A DNA stretch of 64,000 nucleotides from Blastococcus mobilis (GTDB lineage Bacteria; Actinomycetota; Actinomycetes; Mycobacteriales; Geodermatophilaceae). The stretch covers positions 1 to 64,000 of the forward strand of contig NZ_FZNO01000005.1 in assembly GCF_900188025.1 (NCBI RefSeq), given 5' to 3'. Made by a program: the position numbers and the translations under genes. The notes under the pieces are model-generated. The model saw nothing but the letters and a program-made list of their open reading frames with translations, was not told the DNA's origin and searched no databases. Shown here one piece after another: positions 45,753-54,648 of the stretch (position 1 is the stretch's first letter; each line of letters begins with the position of its first letter).

Positions 45753-47564
45753 TCAGGGCTTCACGTGTCGTAAGGCGAAGGCGAGCGCGACCTCGACCTG
45801 GCGGATGGTCTCCTCGATGACCAGGGAGCCGTGGCCGGCGTCGAACCGGTACACCTCGTGGTCCTTGCCCAGCTTCTCCAGCTGCTCCAGGTAGTTGTCG
45901 ATCTGCCGGATCGGGCAGCGCGGGTCGTTGGCGCCCGCGACCACCAGCACGGGTGCGGCGACCGCGTCGACGTAGGTGATGGGCGAGGAGCGCACGTACA
46001 CGTCGTGCACCTCTTCCGGTGAGCCGCCGAACAGCGCGCGGTCGTAGGCGCGCAGGCCCTCCATCTCGTCCTCGTAGGCGGCCAGGTAGTCGGCGACCGG
46101 CACCTCGGCGATGCCCGCCGTCCAGCGCTCCGGCTGCGTCCCGAGCCCGAGCAGGGTGAGGAACCCGCCCCAGGAGCCACCCGTCAGGAGCACCCGCTCC
46201 CGGTCGAGGAAACCCTCGGCCAGCAGTGCGTCGTACACGGCAGCGATGTCCTCGAGCTCGGTCAGGCCCGGCCGCCCGGTGAGCGCGTCGCGCCAAGCGC
46301 TGCCGTAGCCGCTGGAGCCGCGGTAGTTCACGTGCACGACCGCGTAGCCGGCGTCCACGTAGGCCGCCCGGCGGGCGCGGTAGGAGTCGTCGTCGGCGGA
46401 CTCCGGCCCGCCGTGGACGAGGAACGCCGTCGCGTACGGAGCCGGCCCGTCCGGGCGGACCACCAGGGCGTGCACGTCGCCACCGGGACCGGCCACCCAG
46501 CGGTCCTCCACCGGGTAGGCGGCGGGCGGCTCCTCGTCCGCGACCGACAGCACCACGGGGCCGTCGGCCCGGCGGATCACCGGTGGCAGCTGCGACGACG
46601 ACCAGGCCAGCTCGACGGTGCCGTCGGGCCGGGCGGTCGCGCCGCGGACGACGCCGGGCGGGGTGTCCAGCTTCTCCAGGGCGCCGGTCGCCAGGTCGTA
46701 GCGGTAGATCTCGCTGCGGGCAGCGTGGTCGTGTCCGACCAGCAGGGCCGAGCCGTCGGGGTAGAAGCCGGCGGTCACGTCGCCGGGCAGGTCCAGCACG
46801 ATCTCGGTCTCGGTGTCGGCCTCGACGTCCCAGATCAGCAGCTCCTCGCGGCCGCGCCGCTCGTGGCTCACCAGCAGCCGCCGATCGTCGGGCAGCGGCC
46901 CGAACTCCAGGGCGTGCAGGCCCAGGCCCTCGCCGTCCCACTTCTCCGCGACGACGGCCGGGGCGTCCTCGGTCGTGTCGGCGGTCCGCAGCACCCGCAG
47001 GGCGGGGTAACGCGGATCGCCGGGCTCGGAGTGGGAGATGACCAGGAGCTGGTCGTCCTGGGTGAGCGCATCCACCGATGCGGGATCGGTGTGCCGGTAG
47101 ATCACCCGCGGCGTCCCGCCGTGGGGGGCCAGCCACAGCTCGCTGCCGTCGTCGGTGGACCGGCCGATGGCCACCAGCGTGCGCCCGACCTCCAGGCCGG
47201 CCGGGTAGGCCGGACCGACCTCCGGGACGGCGACCGCATCGGGGCCGCCGGGGAACGGCTGGGTCATCCAGATGCCGAACTCGTCGCCGTCGGTGTCCGC
47301 GAACCACCAGATCGTCTCGCCGTCGGGGCTGAGGGTGCCGATCAGCGTGCCGTTGGGCCGGTCGGTCACCTGGCGGTGGACGTCGGTCTCCCGGTCCCAG
47401 GCGTACTGCTCCACCACGCCGCTGACGTCGGAGGCGTAGAGGTTCCGGTGCGGGGCGTCCTGCGCCCAGTCGGGCAGCGACACCCGCGGCGCCCGGAAGC
47501 GGGCCTGCCAGCGGGCGGTGACCTCGGGGGAGAGAGCGGGGGAAGCGGTCGGCTCGGCAGTCAC
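45753..47564 (-). CDS. Prolyl oligopeptidase-family (S9) serine peptidase
   Basis: 603 residues from the GTG at 47564; longer frames run into the tRNA-Pro gene and are not real. The N-terminal 340 residues form a beta-propeller with WD-like repeats (for example LSPDGETIWWFADTDGDE). The alpha/beta hydrolase domain carries Ser in GGSWGGFLTLLG, Asp in GANDPRCPI and His in AGHGSLV. S9 peptidases cleave small peptides or acyl-amino acids. No signal peptide is seen, so it is cytoplasmic. Confidence 0.9.
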   Translation of the reverse strand: MTAEPTASPALSPEVTARWQARFRAPRVSLPDWAQDAPHRNLYASDVSGVVEQYAWDRETDVHRQVTDRPNGTLIGTLSPDGETIWWFADTDGDEFGIWMTQPFPGGPDAVAVPEVGPAYPAGLEVGRTLVAIGRSTDDGSELWLAPHGGTPRVIYRHTDPASVDALTQDDQLLVISHSEPGDPRYPALRVLRTADTTEDAPAVVAEKWDGEGLGLHALEFGPLPDDRRLLVSHERRGREELLIWDVEADTETEIVLDLPGDVTAGFYPDGSALLVGHDHAARSEIYRYDLATGALEKLDTPPGVVRGATARPDGTVELAWSSSQLPPVIRRADGPVVLSVADEEPPAAYPVEDRWVAGPGGDVHALVVRPDGPAPYATAFLVHGGPESADDDSYRARRAAYVDAGYAVVHVNYRGSSGYGSAWRDALTGRPGLTELEDIAAVYDALLAEGFLDRERVLLTGGSWGGFLTLLGLGTQPERWTAGIAEVPVADYLAAYEDEMEGLRAYDRALFGGSPEEVHDVYVRSSPITYVDAVAAPVLVVAGANDPRCPIRQIDNYLEQLEKLGKDHEVYRFDAGHGSLVIEETIRQVEVALAFALRHVKP

Positions 47565-47616
47565 CGGACCATCTTCCCCCGGCCGGAGCGGCGCACCGTC
47601 CGCGGCCCGGGAACGA

Positions 47617-47645
47617 CTCAGGGGCCGCCGGTGGCGGCCCCTGAG
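47617..47645 (-). terminator. Terminator behind tRNA-Pro
   Basis: Arms ctcaggggccgcc and ggcggcccctgag are exactly complementary with a 3-base loop, 5 bases beyond the encoded CCA end of tRNA-Pro. Confidence 0.8.
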
Positions 47646-47649
47646 CTGG

Positions 47650-47726
47650 TGGTCGGGGTGACAGGATTTGAACCTGCGGCCTCGTCGTCCCGAACGACGC
47701 GCGCTACCAAGCTGCGCCACACCCCG
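47650..47726 (-). tRNA. tRNA-Pro (anticodon CGG)
   Basis: On the minus strand the acceptor arms CGGGGTG and CACCCCG pair fully, with A as discriminator and an encoded CCA end (47650-47652). The anticodon loop is TTCGGGA on a 5-bp stem, giving CGG, which reads CCG. The T arm is GCAGGTTCAAATCCTGT. Confidence 0.95.
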
Positions 47727-47742
47727 AGGTCCGCCGACGAGT

Positions 47743-48720
47743 CTAGCGCCCGGTTTCTGTCGGCCCCTCTGCAGGGTCCCGCTGCGAGCGTGCGAGCGGT
47801 GGGCGGCAGAGGGGTCCTCTCTCGGTGAACGTGAGCAGGGTCGCCTCGGGCGGACACGCGAAGCGCGCCGGCGCGTACGGGCTGGTCCCCAGACCCGCCG
47901 ACACGTGCAGCCAGGTACCGCTCGGGTGGGCCGGCGTCGGCTCGGCCCAGCGGTGCAGCCAGCGCGCGCGGTCCCGGTCGATGCCGCAGTTGGTCACCAG
48001 TGCCCCGTAGAACGGCACCCGCAGCTGGCCGCCGTGCGTGTGCCCGCAGAGGAGCACGTCGTAGTCGTCGGCGGCGAACCGGTCGAGCACCCGCGGCTCG
48101 GGGGAGTGGGCCAGGCCGATCCGTACGTCGGCGGTCGGGTCGGCCGGGCCTGCGACGTCGTCGTAGCGGTCCCGCTCGAGGTGGGAGTCGTCGACGCCGG
48201 CGAAGACGATCCGCCGTCCGCCCACGGTCAGCTCGCCGGTGGCGTTGGTCAGGTCCAGCCAGCCGCGGGCCAGCATCCCGTCGCGGAGATCCCGCCAGGG
48301 CAGCTCCGTGCCGTGGACCCGCTTGTGGTTCGGCCGGAAGTACTTCAGCGGGTTCTTCGGCCGGGGTGCGTAGTAGTCGTTGCTGGCGAGCACGAAGGCG
48401 CCCGGGCGGTCCATCAGGGGGTCCAGTGCGGCGAGCGTCGCGGGGACGGCGTCGAAGCCGGCCAGGTTGTCGCCGGTGTTGATCACCAGGTCCGGCTCGA
48501 GGTCGGCCAGCCCGGCGACCCACTCCTGCTTGGAGCGCTGACCGGCGGTCATGTGCAGGTCGGAGATCTGCAGCACCGTCAGCGGGGCGGAGCCGGGGGC
48601 GAGCACCGGCACGTCGAAGCGGCGCAGCGTCCACCGGGTGCGTTCGTAGAGGCTCGCGTAGGCCGTCACCGCCGCACCGGAGGCGACGGTGGCTGCGGGG
48701 AGGGCGGTGTACCAGCGCAC
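47743..48720 (-). CDS. Metallophosphoesterase
   Basis: 325 residues. An N-terminal hydrophobic helix is followed by the calcineurin-like fold with its metal motifs: ISDLHM, NTGDN, ASNDYY (the usual N-H replaced by N-D) and GHTHGGQ. The Mycobacterium orthologue lies next to ponA2 in the same way. The last 27 or so residues (from TERGPLCRP to the stop) are read from a copy of the dispersed palindromic repeat at 47761-47819, so the natural domain probably ends near ATLLTFTER. The Asn-Asp substitution in the third motif deserves checking. Confidence 0.88.
   Translation of the reverse strand: MRWYTALPAATVASGAAVTAYASLYERTRWTLRRFDVPVLAPGSAPLTVLQISDLHMTAGQRSKQEWVAGLADLEPDLVINTGDNLAGFDAVPATLAALDPLMDRPGAFVLASNDYYAPRPKNPLKYFRPNHKRVHGTELPWRDLRDGMLARGWLDLTNATGELTVGGRRIVFAGVDDSHLERDRYDDVAGPADPTADVRIGLAHSPEPRVLDRFAADDYDVLLCGHTHGGQLRVPFYGALVTNCGIDRDRARWLHRWAEPTPAHPSGTWLHVSAGLGTSPYAPARFACPPEATLLTFTERGPLCRPPLARSQRDPAEGPTETGR
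47761..47819. repeat. Dispersed palindromic repeat, copy 11 (inside a coding end)
   Basis: ggcccctctgcagggtcccg, inner gagcgtgcgagcggt, and gggcggcagaggggtcct. Outer arms are CCCCTCTGC/GCAGAGGGG, another compensated variant. It lies within the 3' end of the metallophosphoesterase gene. Confidence 0.85.
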
Positions 48721-48773
48721 GGGCGCAGAGCCTACGTGCGCGATCCCGGGAGGCGCCGTGCCAGGCTGGAGAG

Positions 48774-49226
48774 GTGCCCGAGCTGAAGAACCGCCTGCGC
48801 GAGGACCTGACCACCGCCATGAAGAACCGGGACGAGCTGCGGACGGCGACCCTTCGCATGGTGCTCGCCGCCGTCAGCGCCGAGGAGGTGTCGGGGCGGG
48901 AGGCCCGCGAGCTCTCCGACGACGAGGTCATGGGTGTGCTGCGCCGGGAGGCGAAGAAGCGCCGGGAGGCCGCCGAGGCGTTCGCCGGGGCCGGGCGGGC
49001 GGAGCAGGCTGAGCGGGAGGAGGCCGAGGGCGGGGTGCTCGCCGGCTACCTGCCGGCCCAGCTCGAGGACGCCGATCTCGCCGCGCTGGTCGCCGACGTC
49101 GTCACCCGCACCGGGGCGTCGGGCATGAAGGACATGGGGAAGGTCATGGGCGCGGTGCAGGGTGCCGTCGCCGGCCGGGCAGAGGGCGGCCGGGTCGCCG
49201 CGGAGGTGCGCCGCCAGCTCGGCTGA
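48774..49226 (+). CDS. yqeY: YqeY/GatB-like domain protein
   Basis: 150 residues, fully helical. It starts with GTG and a GGAGAGG site a few bases before. Motifs LKNRLREDLTTAMKNRDE and LPAQLEDADL are those of the YqeY family, which resembles the tail domain of the GatB amidotransferase subunit. The function is unsettled; a role in tRNA-dependent amidation is not shown. It is divergent from the metallophosphoesterase and convergent with the PBP gene. Confidence 0.9.
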   Translation: MPELKNRLREDLTTAMKNRDELRTATLRMVLAAVSAEEVSGREARELSDDEVMGVLRREAKKRREAAEAFAGAGRAEQAEREEAEGGVLAGYLPAQLEDADLAALVADVVTRTGASGMKDMGKVMGAVQGAVAGRAEGGRVAAEVRRQLG

Positions 49227-49228
49227 TA

Positions 49229-49287
49229 CGGCCTCGTCCAGGGGCTCACCGCAAGCGTGCGAGCGGTGAGGAGGACGAGGTCCTTCT
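49229..49287. repeat. Dispersed palindromic repeat, copy 12
   Basis: Starts 2 bases after the yqeY stop: ggcctcgtccaggggctcac, inner gcaagcgtgcgagcggtgag, right gaggacgaggtccttctc. Outer arms CCTCGTCC/GGACGAGG. It ends at the stop codon of the converging PBP gene. Confidence 0.85.
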
Positions 49288-51608
49288 CAGTCGGGGTCGC
49301 GCTCCGGATCGCCCGGGCCGTTGCCGGGTTCGCCCGCGGCCGCAGGTTCAGCCGGCTCCTCGGTCGTCTCCGGCTCGGCCGGCGTCTCCGCGGCAGCCGA
49401 CCCGTTGCTGACCTGGATGGTGACCAGGTCGTCGACGTTCGCCCGGGTACCCGCGGCCGGGCTCGTGCCCAGGAACGCGCCGTCCGGCTGGTCGCTGTCG
49501 ACCTGCCGGACGCTGGACCGGAACCCGGCGTCCTCGAGGGCGGCCTCGCACGCGCTCACCGAGGAGCAGCTGGGCACGGTCCGCATGTCGCCGTTCGCCA
49601 CGGTCGGGTCCTCCGGCGGGAACGGCGTCACCGGCTGGCCGGTGAGGATCGGTGCCATGGCGTCGTGCCAGATGGTCGCGCCCTTGCCGCCACCGAAGCC
49701 GCCGACGCTCTTGTCGGCCGCCGAGTTGAACACGAGGACGCTGGCCGCGTACTGCGGCGTGTAGCCGACGAACGTCACCGAGGCGTTGTTGTTGATCGTC
49801 CCGGTCTTGCCGGCGATCTCGTGGCCCGGTACGTAGGCGCGCGATGCGGTCTGGCCGCTGTAGCCAGGCTCGACATCCTTGCGCAGCATCTGGTTGAGCG
49901 TGTTCGCGACGCCGGCCGGGACGGCCTCGGGCGTGCAGCTGTTGCCGGCGTACACCGGCTTGCCCTCGTCGTTCTTCACGGGGGCGCCGTTGCGATCCAG
50001 GATCCCGGTGATCGGCGTGGGATCGCACTGGGTGCCGCTGGCGGCCAGCGTGGAGAACGCGCTGGCGAGATCCAGCGGACTCACCGCGTCGGTGCCGAAC
50101 GTGAACGAGCCACGGTTCTCGGCGATGATCGTGTCAGCCGGGTACTGGTTCGGGGCGTCGAAGTGCATGCCCATGCGCTGGGCCATGCGCACCGGCCCCT
50201 CGACGCTGCCGAGCTTGTCCTCCAGAGCGAGGAAGTACGTGTTCGAGGACATGTAGAGAGCCTTCTCCATGTCCAGCGTGTTCGGGTAGTTGCTGCCGAC
50301 GTTCGGGACGTCGTAGGGGCCGGCGCCGTCCTTGTAGACCCGGGACACGTAGGGGTTCGCGGTGGTCAGCGTGTAGTGCTTCGAGTACCCCTGCTCCAGC
50401 GCCGCGGCGGCGGTGAACACCTTGAACGTCGATCCCGAGCCGCGGCTGGGGACGACGTTGAGGTTGACCGACTCGCACTCGGGCGCGTCGCAGCCGTAGC
50501 GGCGGTTGTTGGCCATCGCCAGCACGTGCCCCGTCCCGGGCTCGACCGCCGTGTAGGTGCCGACCAGCTCGTCACCCATGGCGAGCGTGTTGAGCACGGC
50601 CTGCTCGCCGGCCGCCTGCATGTCCGGCCGCAGCGTCGTCTGGATGGTGAGGCCACCGTCGGCGATCTCGCGCGGGTCCAGTCCCAGCGTGCCCGTGAGG
50701 TACTGCAGCACGTATGCGCAGAAGAACCCCCCGGTCGTCGCGTCGATGCAGCCGTTGGGCGGGTCCTGTCCCTGGGCCACCGCGACCGGCTGCGCCGAGA
50801 TCTCGGTGAACTCCTGCTCGGTGATGTGCTTCAGGTCGTACATCCGCTGCAGCACCTGGTTGCGCCGCACCTGGGCGTTCTCGGGGTTGGTGATCGGGTC
50901 GTCGTTGGCCGGGCTCTGCACGAGGCCCGCGAGCATCGCCGCCTGAGGGAGGGTGAGGTCCGCGGCGTTCACGCTGAAGTACTTCTGCGCGGCGGCCTGG
51001 ATGCCGTAGGCACCCTGCCCGAAGTACACGGCGTTCAGGTACCGGGTGAGGATCTCGTCCTTGGAGTAGGTCTCCTCCAGAGCCATCGCCAGCCGCGCCT
51101 CGCGGAGCTTGCGCCCCACGCTCTGCTCGGTGGCCGCCTGCCGGTCCTCCGGGGTGGTCGCCGTCTGCAGCAGCGTCTGCTTGACCAGCTGCTGGGTCAG
51201 CGTCGAGCCGCCCTCCTGGACCGAGCCCGCCGCCACGTTCGTGACGAGCGCGCGCATGGTGCCCTGGACGTCCAGGCCGTTGTGGTCGTAGAAGCGGGAG
51301 TCCTCGATGTCGACCAGCGCCTGCTTCATCACCGGCGCGATCTGGTCCGCCGTCACCGGCGTGCGGTTGTTGTCGTAGACGTAGGTGATCAGCGAGCCGT
51401 CCGCGGCCAGCACCTTGGTGTTGCCGGCCGGGGTCCGGTCGGTCAGCTCGACCGGCAGGGCGTCCAGCAGCGTCGCGGAGTTCCGTGCCACCAGCCCCGT
51501 GCCCCCGACCCAGGGGAACAGGAAACCGGCCATGAGCGCACCGGCGACGACGATCGTCGCGGCGAGCTTGGCGAGGGTGTGGGACCGAGACTGCGCGTTC
51601 TCCGACAT
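49287..51608 (-). CDS. Bifunctional penicillin-binding protein with PASTA domain (PonA2-like)
   Basis: 773 residues. A single membrane helix (about 14-38) anchors it. The glycosyltransferase domain (about 65-240) has EDSRFYDHNG and the GGSTLTQQLVKQ motif. The transpeptidase domain (about 330-640) shows STFK, SSN and KTGT, the three penicillin-binding motifs. One PASTA repeat follows near residues 665-735 (PAAGTRANVDDLVTIQVSNG), then an acidic Glu/Pro tail. It polymerises and cross-links peptidoglycan outside the membrane. Placement beside a metallophosphoesterase and two ArsA-like ATPases matches ponA2 of Mycobacterium. Confidence 0.93.
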   Translation of the reverse strand: MSENAQSRSHTLAKLAATIVVAGALMAGFLFPWVGGTGLVARNSATLLDALPVELTDRTPAGNTKVLAADGSLITYVYDNNRTPVTADQIAPVMKQALVDIEDSRFYDHNGLDVQGTMRALVTNVAAGSVQEGGSTLTQQLVKQTLLQTATTPEDRQAATEQSVGRKLREARLAMALEETYSKDEILTRYLNAVYFGQGAYGIQAAAQKYFSVNAADLTLPQAAMLAGLVQSPANDDPITNPENAQVRRNQVLQRMYDLKHITEQEFTEISAQPVAVAQGQDPPNGCIDATTGGFFCAYVLQYLTGTLGLDPREIADGGLTIQTTLRPDMQAAGEQAVLNTLAMGDELVGTYTAVEPGTGHVLAMANNRRYGCDAPECESVNLNVVPSRGSGSTFKVFTAAAALEQGYSKHYTLTTANPYVSRVYKDGAGPYDVPNVGSNYPNTLDMEKALYMSSNTYFLALEDKLGSVEGPVRMAQRMGMHFDAPNQYPADTIIAENRGSFTFGTDAVSPLDLASAFSTLAASGTQCDPTPITGILDRNGAPVKNDEGKPVYAGNSCTPEAVPAGVANTLNQMLRKDVEPGYSGQTASRAYVPGHEIAGKTGTINNNASVTFVGYTPQYAASVLVFNSAADKSVGGFGGGKGATIWHDAMAPILTGQPVTPFPPEDPTVANGDMRTVPSCSSVSACEAALEDAGFRSSVRQVDSDQPDGAFLGTSPAAGTRANVDDLVTIQVSNGSAAAETPAEPETTEEPAEPAAAGEPGNGPGDPERDPD

Positions 51609-51649
51609 CGGCGTCGAGGGTACGTGGCCCGGAGAACGGAACGCCGTCG

Positions 51650-52909
51650 TCAGCGGCGGCGCGCTGGCAGCACTCGGCTACGGGGGGTACCGGTCGGCGT
51701 GTCACCGTCCGGGCCCGTCAGCTCCTCGCCCATGCTCCGCAGACCGTCCAGGTCGTGCACGTCCCCCGCGGCCGCCGGCACGGTCCGGACGGCGACCTCC
51801 GGGTGAGCGCTGGTGAACCGGTCGGCCAGGTGCTGCTCGCGGGCGGCCAGCTGCATCCGTTCGGCGTGCACCCGCAGGGCCGCGGCTGCCAGCTCGGCAC
51901 CCGGGCCGCCGGCCTCGAGGACCTCCTCGGCCGCGCCGTCGGCACGGGTGGCCGACAGCGCCGTCGTCGCCGGCGGGTGGGTGCGGTTGAGCACCAGCCC
52001 GGCCAGCGGCATCCCCTCCGCCGACAGCCGGTCGACGAAGTAGGAGGCCTCACGCAGGGCATCGGGCTCCGGCGTCGCGACGACGACGAACCAGGTGCCG
52101 GGACGGCGGAGCAGCTCGTAGGTCGCCGTCGCGCGTTCCCGGAAGCCGCCGAACATGGTGTCCAGCGCGGCGACGAACGCGGAGATGTCGCGCAGCAGCT
52201 GACCGCCGAGGATCTTGCTGACGATCCGGCTGAAGAGCAGGAATCCGGCGCTGGCGAACTTGAACCCGGCCCGGCTGGGCGCCATGAGCAGCCGGATCAT
52301 CGTGCCGTCGAGGAACCGGCTCATCCGGTTCGGCGCGTCGAGGAAGTCCAGCGCCGACCGGGACGGCGGGGTGTCGACGACGATCAGGTCCCACTGCTCG
52401 CTGGCCCGCAGCTGGCCCAGCTTCTCCATGGCCATGTACTCCTGCGTTCCCGCGAACGAGGAGGAGAGCGCCTGGTAGAAGGGGTTCTCCAGGATCTGCT
52501 GCGCCCGCTCGGGCGTGGAGTGAGCGGCGACGATGTCGTCGAAGGTCCGCTTCATGTCCAGCATCATCGCGTGCAGCTGCCCGGTCGCCCCCGTGGCCGC
52601 GCCACCAGGGATATCGACCCGCCGCGGTTCGTTGTCCAGCTCCACCAGCCCCAGCGACTGCGCCAGCCGGCGGGCCGGGTCGATGGTGAGGACGACGACC
52701 GTCCGGCCGGCCTCGGCGGCGGCGAGTGCCAGCGCGGCCGACGTCGTCGTCTTGCCCACGCCACCGGCGCCGCAGCAGACGACGATCCTGGTCTCCGGGT
52801 CGGCGATGAGCGCGTCGAGATCCATGGGTGGCGCGACCGGCCCCGGGCGCGGCTGGCGGGGAGCGCGGGCCGGCCGCTGGGTGGGCTCCGGCTGCGGGGC
52901 GGCGGTCAC
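51650..52909 (-). CDS. ArsA/GET3-family ATPase, second subunit (Rv3680-like)
   Basis: 419 residues from a GTG overlapping the stop of the other ATPase (GTGA). The P-loop reads [13 protein letters not shown]; the signature lysine before the GG in the deviant Walker A is replaced by Ala. The switch regions [14 protein letters not shown] and a C-terminal DEL-rich segment follow. A Pro-rich stretch of about 30 residues precedes the domain. It pairs with the next gene; in Mycobacterium such a pair was linked to redox and glycerol tolerance. No arsenical or anion substrate is implied. Confidence 0.88.
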   Translation of the reverse strand: MTAAPQPEPTQRPARAPRQPRPGPVAPPMDLDALIADPETRIVVCCGAGGVGKTTTSAALALAAAEAGRTVVVLTIDPARRLAQSLGLVELDNEPRRVDIPGGAATGATGQLHAMMLDMKRTFDDIVAAHSTPERAQQILENPFYQALSSSFAGTQEYMAMEKLGQLRASEQWDLIVVDTPPSRSALDFLDAPNRMSRFLDGTMIRLLMAPSRAGFKFASAGFLLFSRIVSKILGGQLLRDISAFVAALDTMFGGFRERATATYELLRRPGTWFVVVATPEPDALREASYFVDRLSAEGMPLAGLVLNRTHPPATTALSATRADGAAEEVLEAGGPGAELAAAALRVHAERMQLAAREQHLADRFTSAHPEVAVRTVPAAAGDVHDLDGLRSMGEELTGPDGDTPTGTPRSRVLPARRR

Positions 52910-53898
52910 GCGGCCACCTCGGTCTGCAGGTGCTCCTCGAGCCGGGCGGCCAGCTCGAACAGCGAGCCCAGATCCATCGGCCCGGTCATCAGGGGCAGCT
53001 CCACCACCGGCCTGCTCAGCGCCTCCACCTCGTCGCGGAGCGCGTCCTGGCCGGCCCACCGCTGCGCGTGCTCGGTGACCTCCGCGGCCAGGGCACCGGC
53101 GAGCTCGGGACCGCCGTGCAGATGGGCGGCGGCCAGTGCCGGAGCGAGGTCCTCGCCGGTGAGCCTGCCGCGGGCCGCGAGCGCCAGGCCGTCGGCCGGC
53201 AGGACCGGCTCGGTGGCCATGTTGACGATCACCGAGCCGACCGGCAGGTCGGCCTTGGTCAGCTCGCTGATGGCATCCGCGGTCTCCTGCACGGGCATGT
53301 CCTCGAGCAGGGTCACCAGGTGCACCGCGGTCTGCGGCGAGCGCAGCACGGCCATGACTCCGTCGCTCTGCGTCTTGATCGGGCCGGAGCGGGCCAGCTG
53401 CGACATCTCGGCGGTGACCCCGAGGAAGCGGGTGATCCGGCCGGTCGGCGGGGCGTCGACGACGACGGCGTCGTAGACCGGCCGCCCGTCGTGCCGGCGG
53501 GTCACCGCCTCCTTGATCTTGCCGGTGAGGAGCACGTCGCGCAGGCCCGGCGCGATGGCCGTGGCGAAGTCGATCGCACCCATCTTCCGCAGGGCCCGGC
53601 CGGCCCGGCGCAGGTTGTAGAACATGTCGAGGTAGTCGAGCAGGGCCTCCTCGGCGTCGATCGCCAGCGCCTTGACCTCGCCGCCACCGCGGGTGACCGC
53701 CACCCGGCGTTCCTCGTAGGGGAGCGGTGGGGTGTCGAAGAGCTGGGCGATGCCCTGCCGGCCCTCGGTCTCCACGAGCAGCACCGATCGGCCGTCGGCG
53801 GCGAGGGCGAGGGCCAGCGCGGCAGCGACGGTGGTCTTGCCGGTCCCGCCCTTCCCGGTGACGACGTGCAGGCGCACGGGATCGGGGCTCACCCGCAC
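52906..53898 (-). CDS. ArsA/GET3-family ATPase, first subunit (Rv3679-like)
   Basis: 330 residues; GTG at 53898, though a GTG at 53892 is also possible. The P-loop [12 protein letters not shown] keeps the signature lysine, and [15 protein letters not shown] forms the switch II region. Thus only this subunit has the complete deviant Walker A. It probably forms a heterodimer with the overlapping second ATPase. Divergent from the DUF4177-like gene, with a palindromic repeat in between. Confidence 0.88.
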   Translation of the reverse strand: MRVSPDPVRLHVVTGKGGTGKTTVAAALALALAADGRSVLLVETEGRQGIAQLFDTPPLPYEERRVAVTRGGGEVKALAIDAEEALLDYLDMFYNLRRAGRALRKMGAIDFATAIAPGLRDVLLTGKIKEAVTRRHDGRPVYDAVVVDAPPTGRITRFLGVTAEMSQLARSGPIKTQSDGVMAVLRSPQTAVHLVTLLEDMPVQETADAISELTKADLPVGSVIVNMATEPVLPADGLALAARGRLTGEDLAPALAAAHLHGGPELAGALAAEVTEHAQRWAGQDALRDEVEALSRPVVELPLMTGPMDLGSLFELAARLEEHLQTEVAA

Positions 53899-53908
53899 CA
53901 GCGTAGGA

Positions 53909-53968
53909 GAAGGACCCCGTGCCCCCCACTCCTCGCAGGCTCGGGGCGGGGCCCTGCACGGAGCCGCC
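53909..53968. repeat. Dispersed palindromic repeat, copy 13 (between divergent genes)
   Basis: gagaaggaccccgtgcccccc at the left, cactcctcgcaggctcgggg in the middle and a degenerate right arm gggccctgcacggagcc. It lies 10 bases upstream of the ArsA-like gene start, so it cannot act as a simple terminator for that gene. Confidence 0.75.
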
Positions 53969-53988
53969 GGTCAGGTCACCTGCTGCGC

Positions 53989-53994
53989 TAGCGT
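53989..53994 (+). promoter_or_regulatory. -10 box just before the DUF4177-like gene (leaderless geometry)
   Basis: TAGCGT ends 7 bases before the ATG and no ribosome binding site lies between. Confidence 0.45.
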
Positions 53995-54001
53995 CCACGT
54001 C

Positions 54002-54172
54002 ATGACCGAATCGGCGCGCCGCAGGTGGGAGTACGCCACCATCCCCCTGCTGATCCACAACACCAAGGCGATCCTCGACTCCTGGGGCGTCGACGGGTGG
54101 GAGCTGGTGACCGTCCTGCCGGGCCCCGGGGGCTCCGACCAGCTGGTCGCCTACCTCAAGCGCCCGGCATGA
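54002..54172 (+). CDS. Small DUF4177-like protein
   Basis: 56 residues. The pattern [14 protein letters not shown]...[16 protein letters not shown] matches the short DUF4177 proteins, with the WE-Y and GW-E-LV signature. The function is unknown. A protein of this size sits at the same place in Mycobacterium (Rv3678A). It overlaps the RidA gene by 4 bp and begins a three-gene operon. Confidence 0.85.
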   Translation: MTESARRRWEYATIPLLIHNTKAILDSWGVDGWELVTVLPGPGGSDQLVAYLKRPA

Positions 54173-54648
54173 CCAGCCCCTCCGCGCCCGCGACGAGCTG
54201 GCACGCGCGGCTGGCCGAGCTCGGCATCCGGCTGCCCCCCGTCGCTGCGCCGGTCGCCGCCTACGTGCCCGCCGTCCGCACCGGTTCCCTGGTCTTCACG
54301 TCCGGGCAGCTGCCGTTCGTCGACGGTGGGCTGCGCCGCACGGGCAAGGTCGGCGGCTCGGTCGACGTCGAGGCGGCGGCGGCCGACGCGAAGGTGTGCG
54401 CGCTCAACGCGCTGGCCGCCATCGACGACCTCGTCGGCCTGGACTCGGTGGCCCGCATCGTGCGGGTCGTCGGCTACGTCGCCAGCGCCGAGGGCTTCAC
54501 CGGGCAGCCGCGCGTGGTCAACGGCGCGAGCGAGCTGCTGGGCAAGATCTTCGGCGACGCCGGACAGCACGCCCGCAGCGCCGTCGGTGTCGCCGAGCTC
54601 CCGCTGGGCGCCCCTGTCGAGGTCGAGCTCACCGTCGAACTGAGATGA
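54169..54648 (+). CDS. RidA family protein
   Basis: 159 residues from the ATG overlapping the DUF4177 stop. The fold is indicated by [20 protein letters not shown], the helix with [21 protein letters not shown], and the ending [20 protein letters not shown]. The conserved Arg of the active site is in ARSAVGV. RidA enzymes hydrolyse reactive enamine/imine intermediates. It overlaps the NUDIX gene downstream by 4 bp. Confidence 0.92.
   Translation: MTSPSAPATSWHARLAELGIRLPPVAAPVAAYVPAVRTGSLVFTSGQLPFVDGGLRRTGKVGGSVDVEAAAADAKVCALNALAAIDDLVGLDSVARIVRVVGYVASAEGFTGQPRVVNGASELLGKIFGDAGQHARSAVGVAELPLGAPVEVELTVELR

Noticed and set aside
45753-47720. N-terminal extension of the S9 peptidase
   Set aside because: The extension reads through tRNA-Pro and its terminator; the GTG at 47564 with a GGAAG site is preferred.
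46332-47828. Rightward frame ending in GFEPAASSSRTTRATKLRHTP
   Set aside because: That tail is the well-known translation of an antisense tRNA; the rest is antisense to the S9 peptidase.
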